A DNA stretch of 64,000 nucleotides from Psychrobacter frigidicola (lineage in GTDB: Bacteria; Pseudomonadota; Gammaproteobacteria; Pseudomonadales; Moraxellaceae). The notes beneath the pieces were generated by a model. That model was given only the letters and a program-made list of their open reading frames with translations. It was not told where the DNA came from and did not search any database. This document shows, one piece after another, positions 25,639-35,688 of this stretch (its first letter is position 1; every line of letters starts with the position of its first letter). The translations under genes were made by a program, and so were the position numbers. Location: contig NZ_VORZ01000003.1 of the NCBI RefSeq assembly GCF_007997305.1, positions 186,001 through 250,000 on the forward strand, written 5' to 3'.

Positions 25639-27828
25639 CTATAGCTGATATAGCCGCATAATATTAGGATACCCGAGTAAGGAGCGCAACTCGCGGATAC
25701 CCTGGGCTAAATGAATACGGCTACGTACGATAATATGGACAATAGTGTCACTACTACGTACATCGACGGTTTCGACACCGATGTTCAATTGACGTAAGTG
25801 ATAAATCACTTCGCTGATTTGCTCATCGCTCAGCGCAATGGATAGTTTTAAATAAGCAGGAAAGCGGATTTTTTCGTCGTATTCGCCATTTTCTGTACGC
25901 CTAAGTGCTTTATCATCGCGCCAGCGCAACTGAATGACCTGATACGGGTTGTCTTTACGAATATCATCGAGTGAGAAACATTTGTGTCGATGAACAACCA
26001 GTCCATGTCGTGATAAGTGCCCAACAATAGGGTCGCCATAAATCGGGTGGCAGCAGTTGGCAAAGTCCAGCTCAACGCCTGCAGCGTTAGCAACCAACTG
26101 CTGCGGCTGGGTAGGTTCATGGCTGTGTTCTTCGGCATGTAATCTGGTTACCTCGTCACTAAATAAACGCGAAACCACCAATTGTGGCAATAAAGTACCG
26201 GAGCTAATTTGCTCAAACAAAGCATTTTTTTCACTTAATCCGCGCCATTCAATGAGATTATCCCAGTCACTAGTGCTCAGATCTTCAAGACTTTTTTGAT
26301 AGGTTTTTAAGGCACGATCTAACGCTTGCTGACCATGGCGCTGCTTGTCTGGTGCAGATAAATCTTTAAACCAACGTAGGATTTCCTCACGTGCCTTATT
26401 AGTCACCACGAAGCCGAGCCATTCTGCTTTAGGTTCAGAATTATTACCAACTTCAATCTCGACCAACTCGCCATTTTTGACGACGGTACCCAGTTTGGCC
26501 TTCTTGCCATCAACGTTTGCGCCTACAGCAACATTACCTACCATTGGGCCAACCGCATAGGCAAAGTCTAGCGCTGTCGCTCCTTGCGGTAACTCATAAG
26601 CGCGACCTTGCGGACTGTAGCAGAGGATTTTACTGGAATGTAGATAATCCATTAACTCATTAATCGTAGAGATGGTACCCATAAAATCAGGGCTATTACT
26701 ATCTAAAGAGTCTTCATCAATTAACTCTTTCATATTGCGTAATGACGCTTGAATGACCGATTGGCTCACATCAGAGGCATGCTCGGCGCCAATCACCCCA
26801 AGCCTTGCCGCTTGTTGCATTTGCGTTGTCAAAATCGTCACTTTAACAAAATCATTATCTCGCTCATAAATAAGCGTTAATGATTGATTGCCGCCCGGTA
26901 ATGGTCTGCGAATATTATCACTAATATGACTGTCATCAATCTGATATTTTTTAATTAAATAGTAAGCCAGCTTGTCACAAGCCTCGATATTATCAAGTAC
27001 AATCTCAAAAGCATAATGGCGTAGTAACGCATTAACTTCACCACGATTTCGGAAAAACTGCCGATAGATAACCACGCGATTATCCAGAACTTTTACATGT
27101 CCGCTGCCAAGTCCCAAATTATTCAAAACAATCGTCAAATAACGATGAATGGCTTCTCTTTGAAAATTACGCCCAAGGCCGTGTTGTAGCAGTTTATCAG
27201 ACAATTTATTATACATATCAGAATCAAGGTTACGGTAACACAGCACCTCAATATAGTCGGCAATGTCATTAAGCCCCATTAGGCGTGCAAATGGGACGTA
27301 AAAATCTAGCGTTTCTTGAGCCGTAGAACGCTGCTTCTCAGGGCGTACAGCATCGAGGGTAGACATATTATGCAGGCGGTCGGCAAGCTTAATGATTAAA
27401 ACTCGGGGATCATCAAGGGTTGCGGTCAGAATTTTATGAAAGGTCGCTGCTTTATTTTGCTGTTTATTGTGACTGGAGGATTTTAGTTTGGTCACCCCAT
27501 CCACTAAACGCGCGACCACTTCGCCATAACGCTGTGCGAGTTGGTCATCGCTGACCTCAGTATCCTCTACCGTATCATGCAAAATAGCGGCAATAATCGT
27601 ATCACGATCTAAACGAAAGCCCGCTAATATTTCAGCGACCGCAATCGGATGCGTAATATACGGCTCCCCAGATTTACGTTTATCTTTGATATGGGCAATA
27701 TCACCGAACTCACAAGCATCAATAATATCAAGACGCTCAGCGGCGTTCAGATAGCCGACTGAGCGTAGTAAATTATATTGAGCTTCATCAACCATATGAT
27801 GACTGAGTTTGGGCAAGGTTTGGCTCAT
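25639..27828 (-). CDS. spoT: SpoT-type (p)ppGpp hydrolase with degenerate synthetase domain
   Basis: 729 residues. The N-terminal HD hydrolase is intact: His60 (YITHP), His84-Asp85 with Glu88-Asp89 (ILHDTVEDTE) and Asp150/Asn154 (KLADRLHNM). The following synthetase domain (about residues 240-350) keeps the fold but has lost its signatures: GYQSLH reads GNQSLT (313-318), EVQIRT reads KVTILT (329-334), and the Asp of the D-x-x-A/G-F segment is gone (RHYAF, 270-274). TGS (about 402-465) and C-terminal ACT domains follow. It should therefore degrade but not make (p)ppGpp, as established for Acinetobacter SpoT. It is separated from rpoZ by a terminator and followed by ridA. Confidence 0.95.
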   Translation of the reverse strand: MSQTLPKLSHHMVDEAQYNLLRSVGYLNAAERLDIIDACEFGDIAHIKDKRKSGEPYITHPIAVAEILAGFRLDRDTIIAAILHDTVEDTEVSDDQLAQRYGEVVARLVDGVTKLKSSSHNKQQNKAATFHKILTATLDDPRVLIIKLADRLHNMSTLDAVRPEKQRSTAQETLDFYVPFARLMGLNDIADYIEVLCYRNLDSDMYNKLSDKLLQHGLGRNFQREAIHRYLTIVLNNLGLGSGHVKVLDNRVVIYRQFFRNRGEVNALLRHYAFEIVLDNIEACDKLAYYLIKKYQIDDSHISDNIRRPLPGGNQSLTLIYERDNDFVKVTILTTQMQQAARLGVIGAEHASDVSQSVIQASLRNMKELIDEDSLDSNSPDFMGTISTINELMDYLHSSKILCYSPQGRAYELPQGATALDFAYAVGPMVGNVAVGANVDGKKAKLGTVVKNGELVEIEVGNNSEPKAEWLGFVVTNKAREEILRWFKDLSAPDKQRHGQQALDRALKTYQKSLEDLSTSDWDNLIEWRGLSEKNALFEQISSGTLLPQLVVSRLFSDEVTRLHAEEHSHEPTQPQQLVANAAGVELDFANCCHPIYGDPIVGHLSRHGLVVHRHKCFSLDDIRKDNPYQVIQLRWRDDKALRRTENGEYDEKIRFPAYLKLSIALSDEQISEVIYHLRQLNIGVETVDVRSSDTIVHIIVRSRIHLAQGIRELRSLLGYPNIMRLYQL

Positions 27829-28219
27829 GGAGTGACTGTCCTGTTGTTTTTGCTGGGCGACTTAGCTGAACGGTAAGGTTATGGCGATAAGGGTATTGAG
27901 AAACAAAACGGTTAAAGCAATTTTGTAAAAGAGCGAAGATATGGCAGAGTTGCTGATTGTTATAATTACTAAACCACCCTCTAATTAATCGTAAATTGCA
28001 CTAAATGTCAACTACTAAGCACAAAGTCCTTATGAAAACTAAAAAATACTTCAAATGACTATGAATTTCTTAATAGAAAAATTAAAGTTGCAATCCGTAT
28101 AAACGGCAAAAACCACAGCATAATACTGTGGTTTTCAATTAAGTTTTCTGTCTGCTTTTTTGCCTAAATTACAGTTGTGTAAGCTAAGAACTGTTAAGCC
28201 TTTGCTATCCTATCGATGC
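27829..28219. other. Intergenic region spoT / rpoZ
   Basis: About 390 bp. It holds the rpoZ terminator (28109-28135) and must contain the spoT promoter. No other gene or RNA recognised. Confidence 0.4.
28109..28135 (-). terminator. Terminator after rpoZ
   Basis: Perfect 10-base arms AAAACCACAG and CTGTGGTTTT around a 7-base loop. On the minus strand a run of five T follows. It uncouples gmk-rpoZ from spoT. Confidence 0.8.
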
Positions 28220-28480
28220 TTAGAAACCATGATCACCTGATAACGCTAAATCTAATGAGCTGGTCGCAAAATGATGCTCCGGCTGATTTAGGATATCACG
28301 GGTAATTTTGCCAGCAGCAATCTCACGTAATGCCAGTACGGTAGGTTTGTCATTATCGACATCAACCATTGGCTCTGCAATACCTTTAGCCAACTGACGG
28401 GCGCGCTTACTGGCAACCAATACCAGCTCAAAGCGATTATCCACATTATCTAAACAATCTTCAATCGTCACGCGTGCCAT
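28220..28480 (-). CDS. rpoZ: DNA-directed RNA polymerase omega subunit
   Basis: 86 residues beginning [20 protein letters not shown], the omega signature, followed by [11 protein letters not shown] and [13 protein letters not shown]. Omega assists folding and assembly of beta-prime and forms part of the ppGpp site 1 in E. coli. It is downstream of gmk as in E. coli; spoT follows but behind a terminator. Confidence 0.97.
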   Translation of the reverse strand: MARVTIEDCLDNVDNRFELVLVASKRARQLAKGIAEPMVDVDNDKPTVLALREIAAGKITRDILNQPEHHFATSSLDLALSGDHGF

Positions 28481-28636
28481 AGTTAGCTACCTCGGTTATT
28501 TTTATCAGTGCCGGATAAGGTCCGTCTACTGATAATAGTATAAAAATATAGGGAATAACCGTCTATTATAGCATTTTTTGCTTAGGCGCGTAGTTGCTTT
28601 TTTACTTAATACATTAGCGGTTAATATCACTCAGAG

Positions 28637-29263
28637 TTAATCAGTTGTTAGGTTACTGAGTAAGGTAGTAATCGTGCTCTGATAACGGCGCTGCTGCCGT
28701 ACTAAAGTCTGTCTGTCAGCTACAATAATAGCTTTTAGCTCCGTGAGTGCGACTTCAAAATTATCATTAAACACCACGTAATCTGCATGCACATATTGTG
28801 ACATCTCATGGACTGAACCGGACAGTCGCTGTTCAATAACAGCGGTGCTATCGGTGGCGCGTGTTGATAGACGCTGGCGCAAGGTGGCAATGCTGGGCGG
28901 TAAAATAAAAATCATCGTGGCGTCAGTAAATATCTTTTTGACTTGCAGCGCACCTTGCCAATCTATCTCTAAGATGACATCGACACCTGATTCCAATTGA
29001 GTGCGCACGCTTTGTTCAGCGGTACCATAATAATTACCAAACACCTCAGCATGCTCCAAAAATTGACACTCATTAATAGCGCTGATGAAGGCTTCTACCT
29101 CAGTGAAATGGTAATCGTGGCCTTCGATTTCACCAGGGCGCGGTTTGCGGGTAGTATGCGAGATACTTACGGTCAAGTCATTGGTGGTAGCCAGTAACTG
29201 CTTGACCAGTGAGGTCTTGCCAGTACCAGAGGCGGCAGTGATAATAAACAATGAACCTGTCAT
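28637..29263 (-). CDS. gmk: Guanylate kinase
   Basis: Phosphorylates GMP to GDP. 208 residues. P-loop [10 protein letters not shown] near residues 10-19; the GMP-binding segment [19 protein letters not shown] and [12 protein letters not shown] are intact; the lid region RLSTRATDS follows. It is about 155 bp upstream of rpoZ on the same strand. Confidence 0.97.
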   Translation of the reverse strand: MTGSLFIITAASGTGKTSLVKQLLATTNDLTVSISHTTRKPRPGEIEGHDYHFTEVEAFISAINECQFLEHAEVFGNYYGTAEQSVRTQLESGVDVILEIDWQGALQVKKIFTDATMIFILPPSIATLRQRLSTRATDSTAVIEQRLSGSVHEMSQYVHADYVVFNDNFEVALTELKAIIVADRQTLVRQQRRYQSTITTLLSNLTTD

Positions 29264-29531
29264 AAAAGTGTCCTAATAGGATAAGAAAGCTAAAAATGGT
29301 AAAGTGTAAATGACAAAAAGTATAAATAAGTAAAAATGGTTTTAATAATAGCGGTTTTAAAATATCAATTTTACGCCCAAAATCTCGATAAGACTGGGGC
29401 GGTGGTATTTTAAAAGGTTATAAAATCAAATTATGATAAAGTAGGGTATTCCTTTATCCTAGCTTTCTAAATTGAAAGTTTTTTAAATGTAAAGTTTTCT
29501 GAATCTAAATTATCCAATGATAGGTCGTTTT

Positions 29532-30488
29532 ATGCAAATTTATCTTGCCAATCCACGTGGGTTTTGTGCGGGTGTGGACCGCGCGATTGCGATTGTTAAT
29601 CAAGCGTTGACCCGTTTCGAGCCACCCATTTATGTGCGTCATGAAGTGGTACACAACAAGTTTGTAGTATCCGACTTGGCCAATCGTGGGGCAGTATTCG
29701 TCGAAGAGCTGAATGAAGTACCTGATGGCTCGATCGTTATTTTCTCAGCGCATGGGGTCTCAAAAGCGGTCGAAGATGAAGCCAAACGCCGCGATCTCAC
29801 CGTATTTGATGCCACTTGTCCGCTCGTTACTAAAGTACATATGGAAGTCGCAAAATTTGCTAAAGAAGGCATGGATGCCGTGCTTATTGGGCATGCTGGT
29901 CATCCTGAAGTGGAAGGTACGATGGGGCGTTTTAGTCATCGTTACGGTGGCAATATCCATTTAGTGGAAAATGAGAGTGACGCTGCCGCTTTAACGGTAC
30001 AAGATCCTGAACGCTTGGCTTTTGTCACCCAAACCACGTTATCAATGGATGACACGGCTCGCGTTATCGATGCGCTACGTGATAAATTCCCCAGTATTCA
30101 AGGGCCGCGTAAAGACGATATTTGTTACGCGACCCAAAACCGTCAAGATGCGGTCAAAGACTTGGCCGGACGTTGTGAGGTGGTGTTGGTTGTAGGCTCA
30201 CCAAACTCATCAAACTCTAACCGCTTGCGTGAGCTGGCAGAGCGCATGGATTGTCAGGCTTATTTGATTGATAACGCGAGTGAGATGGATAAAAGCTGGT
30301 TCGATGGCGTACAAAATGTCGGAGTAACCGCTGGCGCGTCAGCACCTGAAATCTTGATTCAGGAAGTATTACAGCAATTGCAAGATTGGGGTGGTCAGAT
30401 ACCGAATGAGCTGGCTGGTATCGAAGAAAACGTCTTTTTTAGTTTGCCAAAAGAGTTGCGTATTCCTGTGGCACAAGTCAGCAATTAG
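29532..30488 (+). CDS. ispH: 4-hydroxy-3-methylbut-2-enyl diphosphate reductase
   Basis: Last enzyme of the MEP isoprenoid pathway, an iron-sulfur protein producing IPP and DMAPP. The three cluster-ligating cysteines are Cys12 ([10 protein letters not shown]), Cys96 (ATCPLVTK) and Cys198 ([10 protein letters not shown]). An ATG at 29532 gives 318 residues and the family start [14 protein letters not shown]; the upstream ATG at 29517 adds five unsupported residues. It is divergent from gmk. Its product feeds UppP and UbiA substrates encoded later in the window. Confidence 0.98.
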   Translation: MQIYLANPRGFCAGVDRAIAIVNQALTRFEPPIYVRHEVVHNKFVVSDLANRGAVFVEELNEVPDGSIVIFSAHGVSKAVEDEAKRRDLTVFDATCPLVTKVHMEVAKFAKEGMDAVLIGHAGHPEVEGTMGRFSHRYGGNIHLVENESDAAALTVQDPERLAFVTQTTLSMDDTARVIDALRDKFPSIQGPRKDDICYATQNRQDAVKDLAGRCEVVLVVGSPNSSNSNRLRELAERMDCQAYLIDNASEMDKSWFDGVQNVGVTAGASAPEILIQEVLQQLQDWGGQIPNELAGIEENVFFSLPKELRIPVAQVSN

Positions 30489-30595
30489 CAACAATCAGCA
30501 ACAATTTGATATATTGTGATTACTTCATCTTCAAGAATTAAGCGGCATTAATAAAGGCTTGTTTTAAAAATATAGTAAAGAATTTAAGGATTAGC

Positions 30596-31411
30596 ATGAC
30601 TGCTTATTACCATTTTATTCATCGGGAACAGCAAGCCGATGGCAGCAGTGTTGCGCACTATCAGCCTACCGAGCACACTCAAGGAACGTGGAATCAGCTT
30701 GACCAACATATGGCCTCGGCAACTGGCTTGCTAACTCGTGAGCTGAATGTTTTTAGTGCGCAAGCTGATATGCGTATTGCCCGTATTAGCCTTGATATTT
30801 TAGGCCGGATACCTTTAGCGGAATCTACTATTACTACTCGCTTTATCCGCTCAGGCAAAACCATTGAGCTGATAGAATCTGTATTAAGCAATGGTGGACG
30901 TGATTGTATTATTGCGCGTGCTTGGCGCTTGATGACACAAGATACTAGTATCATTGCAGGGCTTGAAGACCAAAGTGCCGCCTACCAGCCTGAACAATTG
31001 CCAGAGTGGATGCAGATGCATGAATGGCCGGGTGGTTATATCAAAACCTTGCGCTTAGTTTCAGAGCCAAACCGTCGACCCGGCAAAGGCAGGGTGTGGA
31101 TAACTAATGATACTGAGATGGTTGCAGGCGAGCCAACCGATGATTTAGTGCACTTAATGGGTATGGTAGATACTGCAAATGGCGTGGTGCCGCGCTTAGG
31201 TTTAGGGTTGTCCGATGCTGAGTGGATGTTTCCTAATACTGACTTACAGATCCATATGTACCGTTCGCCACAAGGACGTTGGTTGGGCATTGATGCGGTA
31301 CAACAATTTGGTGCTGACGGCATCGGTGTGACCAGTAGTGTACTGCATGATATTCATGGACCATTTGGGCGAAGCGAACAGATTCTAACTATTCGTCCAA
31401 TGCCGGGTTAG
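30596..31411 (+). CDS. Thioesterase-fold (acyl-CoA thioesterase-like) protein
   Basis: 271 residues with two hot-dog halves: an N-terminal part with TRELNVFSAQADMRIARISLDILGRIPLAES and TRFIRSGKTIELIESVL, and a C-terminal part with MVDTANGVVPRLGLG and WLGIDAVQQFGADGIGVTSS. This matches the TesB-like double hot-dog families. The acyl substrate is unknown. AAGGA lies upstream of the ATG. It stands alone between ispH and htpG. Confidence 0.75.
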   Translation: MTAYYHFIHREQQADGSSVAHYQPTEHTQGTWNQLDQHMASATGLLTRELNVFSAQADMRIARISLDILGRIPLAESTITTRFIRSGKTIELIESVLSNGGRDCIIARAWRLMTQDTSIIAGLEDQSAAYQPEQLPEWMQMHEWPGGYIKTLRLVSEPNRRPGKGRVWITNDTEMVAGEPTDDLVHLMGMVDTANGVVPRLGLGLSDAEWMFPNTDLQIHMYRSPQGRWLGIDAVQQFGADGIGVTSSVLHDIHGPFGRSEQILTIRPMPG

Positions 31412-31480
31412 TTCTATCGTTATCAATTATAATTGCTGCACATACAAACTAAGAACGATAATAAAGATCACTTAAAGTAG

Positions 31481-31513
31481 TAGGGGCGCTTGAATTTTTT
31501 TTCAGCGCCCCTA
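31481..31513. repeat. Inverted repeat overlapping the htpG promoter
   Basis: TAGGGGCGCT (31481-31490) and AGCGCCCCTA (31504-31513) are perfect 10-base arms with a 13-base spacer. There is no T run after the right arm, so a terminator for the thioesterase gene is less likely than an operator-like or promoter-embedded element. The sequence is not the CIRCE element. Confidence 0.7.
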
Positions 31514-31514
31514 T
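31489..31514 (+). promoter_or_regulatory. Sigma-32 (heat-shock) type promoter for htpG
   Basis: CTTGAA at 31489-31494 and CCCCTAT at 31508-31514 are separated by 13 bases, close to the RpoH consensus CTTGAA-N13-17-CCCCAT. It lies about 120 bp upstream of htpG, a classical heat-shock gene, in the right orientation. Match by eye only. Confidence 0.65.
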
Positions 31515-31633
31515 CTGTATAAACAGTCTAGCGGAATTTAAGGTTGAACTGGATATTTATCCTTATCAGCAACCTCAGCTTAAAATTAACTATTTTATAA
31601 TAAATTTTGCAAAATAAATTAAAGGAGTTTTTC

Positions 31634-33667
31634 ATGAGTGAACAAACCCAAGGTAATAGTAAAAGTGTTGATGAACAAAACGTTGACACTAAAAGTGCTG
31701 ATAATCAAAGCAATGATAATCAAAAACCTGCACTCAAAAAACATACGTTTGAAGCAGAAGTTGCGCAATTATTGCATTTAGTGACCCATTCGCTATATTC
31801 TAATTCTGATATCTTTGTCCGTGAGTTGGTCTCAAATGCCTCTGACGCTTGTGACAAATTGCGTTTTGAAGCGACCAATGATGACAGTCTTTATGAGGAT
31901 GATGGCGAATTACGCATTCGTATTGCGGTTGACGAAGACGCTAAAACCATCACCTTTATCGATAACGGTATTGGCATGAATGAGGCTGACGCGATTGAGA
32001 ACTTAGGCACGATTGCCAAGTCAGGTACCAAAGCTTTCTTAGACAAATTGTCTGAATCACAAAAACAAGATGGTCAGTTAATCGGTCAGTTCGGTGTTGG
32101 TTTTTATTCAGGTTTTATCGTCTCCGATACCATTAGCGTTGAAACGCGCAAAGCGGGCGATACTGCTGATAAAGGCGTGCGCTGGGTCTCTGATGGCACT
32201 GGCGTCTTTACCGTTGAGCCTATTACTAAAGCTGAGCGCGGCACGTCCATTACTTTACATCTTAAAGAGCAATACTCTGAAGGCGAAGACAGCTATTTAG
32301 ACCGCGGTAAAATCAAGCAGTTAGTGAATAAGTACTCTGACCATATCAGCTTACCGATTCAGATGCGTAAAGAGATTTGGCAAGAAGATATTGCTGATGG
32401 CGAAGACGACTCAGATGAAAATGCCGCTCCGACTGGTGGTGAGATGGTATTGACTGACGAGTGGGAAACCATTAATAAAGCCAGTGCGTTATGGACACGT
32501 TCAGCATCTGAGATTGAAGATGACGAATATGTCGATTTTTATAAAAACATCACTTATGATATGGACGCCCCACTTACGTGGACGCATAACCGTGTTGAAG
32601 GCCGCGTACAGTATACCCAGCTGCTTTATATTCCTAAAAAAGCACCAGTAGACTTATATACGCGTGAGCAGCAGCATGGTTTGAAGCTGTACGTTAAGCG
32701 GGTCTTTATTATGGATGACGCTGAGCAGTTGCTACCGATGTACCTGCGGTTTGTTAAAGGAGTCATTGATTCAGCTGATTTACCATTGAACGTCAGCCGC
32801 GAGATTTTACAAGAGTCGCGTGACGTAAAGTCGATTCGTGATGGTAACGCTCGTCGTATTTTAACGTTGCTGGCAAGCCTTGCTAATAGTGAAGACAGCG
32901 ATAAGCAAGCCAAATTCGCTGAGTTTTACGCAGAATTTGGTGATGTTATCAAAGAAGGTGTTGGCGAGGACATGGGCAATCAAGAACGTATTGCCAAGTT
33001 ATTGCGTTACGCGACCAGCACCCAAGATGGCGAAACCACCAGCTTTGAAGATTACAAAGCGCGCATGAAAGATGGTCAAAAAGCCATCTACTATTTGACC
33101 ACTGATAATATTGCTGCTGCCAAAAATAGCCCACAATTAGAGCTGTTTAAGAAAAAAGGTATCGAAGTTATCCTGATGACCAGCCGTGTTGATGAGTGGG
33201 CGATGAACTTCTTGACCGCATTCGATGAGACGCCACTACAAAATATCGCTAAAGGTGCCGTTGATTTAGGCGACTTGCAAGACGAAGCTGAAAAGGCCGA
33301 AGCTGAAAAGGCCGAAGAAACGCTCAAGCCTGTCGTTGATAAATTAAAAGTAGCATTGGGCGAGCGCGCTAAAGACGTAAAAGTGTCTACGCGTTTAGTA
33401 GATAGTCCAGCTTGTTTAGTGGTTGGCGAAGGTGAGTTATCACCGCAAATGATTCAGATGCTCAAACAAATGGGGCAAGAAGTACCAGAGAGCAAACCCA
33501 CGCTTGAGGTTAACCCTGACCATCCCTTAATTAAAAAGTTAGAGACCAGTGAGCATTTCGATGACTTGGCACAAGTGATTTTTGATCAGGCATTATTAGC
33601 TGACGGTGGCCAGTTAGAAGATCCAGCAGCTTATCTTAAACGTGTTAATGAGCTGTTGATGCGCTAG
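31634..33667 (+). CDS. htpG: Molecular chaperone HtpG (Hsp90)
   Basis: 677 residues from the ATG at 31634, which has AAAGGAG 7 bases upstream; codons back to 31607 are rejected. A Gln/Asn/Asp-rich leader of ~35 residues precedes the GHKL ATPase domain ([37 protein letters not shown]). The middle domain carries the catalytic-loop Arg region [10 protein letters not shown], and the C-terminal dimerisation domain is complete. A tandem EAEKA repeat lies near the middle/C-terminal boundary. Confidence 0.98.
   Translation: MSEQTQGNSKSVDEQNVDTKSADNQSNDNQKPALKKHTFEAEVAQLLHLVTHSLYSNSDIFVRELVSNASDACDKLRFEATNDDSLYEDDGELRIRIAVDEDAKTITFIDNGIGMNEADAIENLGTIAKSGTKAFLDKLSESQKQDGQLIGQFGVGFYSGFIVSDTISVETRKAGDTADKGVRWVSDGTGVFTVEPITKAERGTSITLHLKEQYSEGEDSYLDRGKIKQLVNKYSDHISLPIQMRKEIWQEDIADGEDDSDENAAPTGGEMVLTDEWETINKASALWTRSASEIEDDEYVDFYKNITYDMDAPLTWTHNRVEGRVQYTQLLYIPKKAPVDLYTREQQHGLKLYVKRVFIMDDAEQLLPMYLRFVKGVIDSADLPLNVSREILQESRDVKSIRDGNARRILTLLASLANSEDSDKQAKFAEFYAEFGDVIKEGVGEDMGNQERIAKLLRYATSTQDGETTSFEDYKARMKDGQKAIYYLTTDNIAAAKNSPQLELFKKKGIEVILMTSRVDEWAMNFLTAFDETPLQNIAKGAVDLGDLQDEAEKAEAEKAEETLKPVVDKLKVALGERAKDVKVSTRLVDSPACLVVGEGELSPQMIQMLKQMGQEVPESKPTLEVNPDHPLIKKLETSEHFDDLAQVIFDQALLADGGQLEDPAAYLKRVNELLMR
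33284..33313 (+). repeat. 15-bp tandem duplication inside htpG
   Basis: GAAGCTGAAAAGGCC occurs twice in immediate succession, encoding [10 protein letters not shown] in a charged linker. It keeps the frame. Confidence 0.9.
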
Positions 33668-33711
33668 TCAGTAGAGATAAGTCAGACTGTTTTGTAGAAA
33701 TGGTTATACGT

Positions 33712-33744
33712 AAAAAGAGGTCTTATAGTAAGACCTCTTTTTTT
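33712..33744 (+). terminator. Terminator after htpG
   Basis: AAAAAGAGGTCTTA and TAAGACCTCTTTTT pair around a very short TAG loop, followed by further T. Confidence 0.88.
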
Positions 33745-33898
33745 ATGGGTTTTTTATATTTCGCTTTACAAATTAGCCTTATCGTCTTAACTCACAATCC
33801 GTTACAATCGCGATAGATTGGCAGGATAAACTGGTCAACTGTGTAATCTTTATCTGATTATATCTTCATTTCTCTTGGCTGGATAGAGGTCTACGTCT

Positions 33899-35401
33899 TT
33901 GTCACTCTCGTCGCTCAAAACCATCTCTCTTCAGCGCTTTTCGCTTAATTTCGCTGCTAATATTATTGCATCTTTGTGGATGCTAGTCGGGTCAACGCGC
34001 GCGTTTTCTTGGGTTAAGCCCACTTTCATACAGTTTACTGTTTTCGCGTCGTTGGCGCTCGGTAGTAACGTTTTATTTTCATGGCTAGCTGCTGAAAATG
34101 GTAGTGTCTTTAATGAGCAAGGATTGGTCAGCTATCTGATTTGGCCAACTATTATTTTATTGGGCGGCATTATTTTAGCCCGACGCGCTGGCAATCAAAG
34201 CCTAGTTTTTGTACCTGTAGTTCTATGGTTAGTAGCCGATACGTTGTCAGCGCTGCTGCAAAGTTTCGTGCAGTTTTTGGGCAGTCATGGCTGGCTACCG
34301 GACTGGAGTTATTCGTTCTTACCAATCCTGTTTTTGCTACTGTTTTTATGGCAAACTTTGGCACTGCTATGGATTTTTGCCCGACGCCAGCGTACTCCTT
34401 GGTGGGAACGTATCCTTGTATTGGTAGGCGCAGTGGCGCTACTGACCATTTGGCAAAATAACGTCGCTGACCAGCCTATATTTAAACAAATACCTGTTCA
34501 GCCTATATTAGAAGAGGCGGCACTTTATGAGCAGCCGCGTTTATTACAGCAAGCGCTAGATAGTATTAACCCGAGCATAGCGGGCAAAAGTGACTGGTAT
34601 TTTATGGGAGTAGCAGGCTACGCTGAACAAAACGTTTTTCGCTCGGAGATTAATAAAGTTCGCGAATTGTTCGATGTCCGTTTTGGCACCAAGGGCAACT
34701 CGCTAACACTGATTAACAATACCTATAGCTGGCTTGATGAGCCAGTAGCGACTAAGACCAGTATTTTGCAAGGGCTCAAGCGTATCGGCCAGCAGATGAA
34801 TGCTGATGAGGATGTGTTGCTGCTGACATTATCATCGCATGGTGACCAAGATATTTTACAGTTAGAGAATCCACCGCTTGAGATGGATAACTTAGATCCG
34901 GCATGGCTACGTGAAGCACTTGATGCTTCAGGTATCCGCTGGCGGGTAATTATTGTATCCGCTTGTTATTCCGGCTCATTCATTGATGAATTGGAATCGC
35001 CAACCACTGTCGTGATTACAGCGTCAGCTGCGAATAAGATGTCGTTTGGCTGTACCAACACTGCTGAGATGACGTATTTCGGTCAAGCCTTCTTTGCTGA
35101 GAGCTTGCGTGAAAACACCAGCTTTGCAGCAGCGTTTAAAGATGCCAGTTTGCGAGTTAGTGAGCGCGAAGGATTTATGGGCTTTGAGCCCTCAGAACCA
35201 CAAATGGTGATTGGTAGTCTTATGGAGACGGCATTACCGGCCTTTGAGCAAGTGCTGTTCGATAAGGCACGGCCAGTAGTGGCAAATATTAACCCCAACA
35301 ATGTTAATAGTTCTAATAATGTGAATCAGGCGACGATTAATATTGTGCCTGATAGCATATCTGAATCAGTGCCTAATACAGCACAAGCCAGTGAGCGCTA
35401 G
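33899..35401 (+). CDS. Membrane-anchored C13 family (caspase/legumain-like) peptidase
   Basis: 500 residues. The first ~190 contain four to six hydrophobic segments and a basic loop (FARRQRTPWWER). After a periplasmic-looking linker comes a caspase-fold domain with the dyad His314 (LSSHGD) and Cys356 (VSACYSGSFID), each preceded by a hydrophobic strand, as in clan CD and peptidase family C13. ITASAANKMSFGC then AYFG-like TYFGQAFF follow. The natural substrate is unknown. The start is TTG with GAGG about 10 bases upstream. It is monocistronic, ending in a 33-bp-arm hairpin. Clan CD fold is confident; protease activity is inferred. Confidence 0.8.
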   Translation: MSLSSLKTISLQRFSLNFAANIIASLWMLVGSTRAFSWVKPTFIQFTVFASLALGSNVLFSWLAAENGSVFNEQGLVSYLIWPTIILLGGIILARRAGNQSLVFVPVVLWLVADTLSALLQSFVQFLGSHGWLPDWSYSFLPILFLLLFLWQTLALLWIFARRQRTPWWERILVLVGAVALLTIWQNNVADQPIFKQIPVQPILEEAALYEQPRLLQQALDSINPSIAGKSDWYFMGVAGYAEQNVFRSEINKVRELFDVRFGTKGNSLTLINNTYSWLDEPVATKTSILQGLKRIGQQMNADEDVLLLTLSSHGDQDILQLENPPLEMDNLDPAWLREALDASGIRWRVIIVSACYSGSFIDELESPTTVVITASAANKMSFGCTNTAEMTYFGQAFFAESLRENTSFAAAFKDASLRVSEREGFMGFEPSEPQMVIGSLMETALPAFEQVLFDKARPVVANINPNNVNSSNNVNQATINIVPDSISESVPNTAQASER

Positions 35402-35493
35402 TTAATTTAGTTAATTAAAATGGTTTTAACAAAGACACCCACAAAGGCTACGTTGTAGCTGCTAGGAATTTGTATACTAGTCACTGGCTAGCA

Positions 35494-35572
35494 GCTATTC
35501 ACAGAAAACAATAAAAATAAGCGCTACTGTCATAGGTTCTAGCGCTTATTTTTATTGTTTTCTGTGAATAGC
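35494..35572 (+). terminator. Very long perfect inverted repeat (terminator) after the C13 peptidase
   Basis: Perfectly complementary 33-base arms (35494-35526 and 35540-35572) with a 13-base loop, followed by a T-rich stretch. The core TAAGCGCTA / TAGCGCTTA with A/T flanks fits a terminator, but the length is exceptional. Confidence 0.85.
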
Positions 35573-35688
35573 TTTTACTTTGTTTTTTTTACCATCAGGT
35601 TATTAAATAAGACCAACAAATACTGATTCTATATAGCCAATACCAATTTTTAAAATACACAAAAGATAAGATAAAGAGGATGTCTAAT

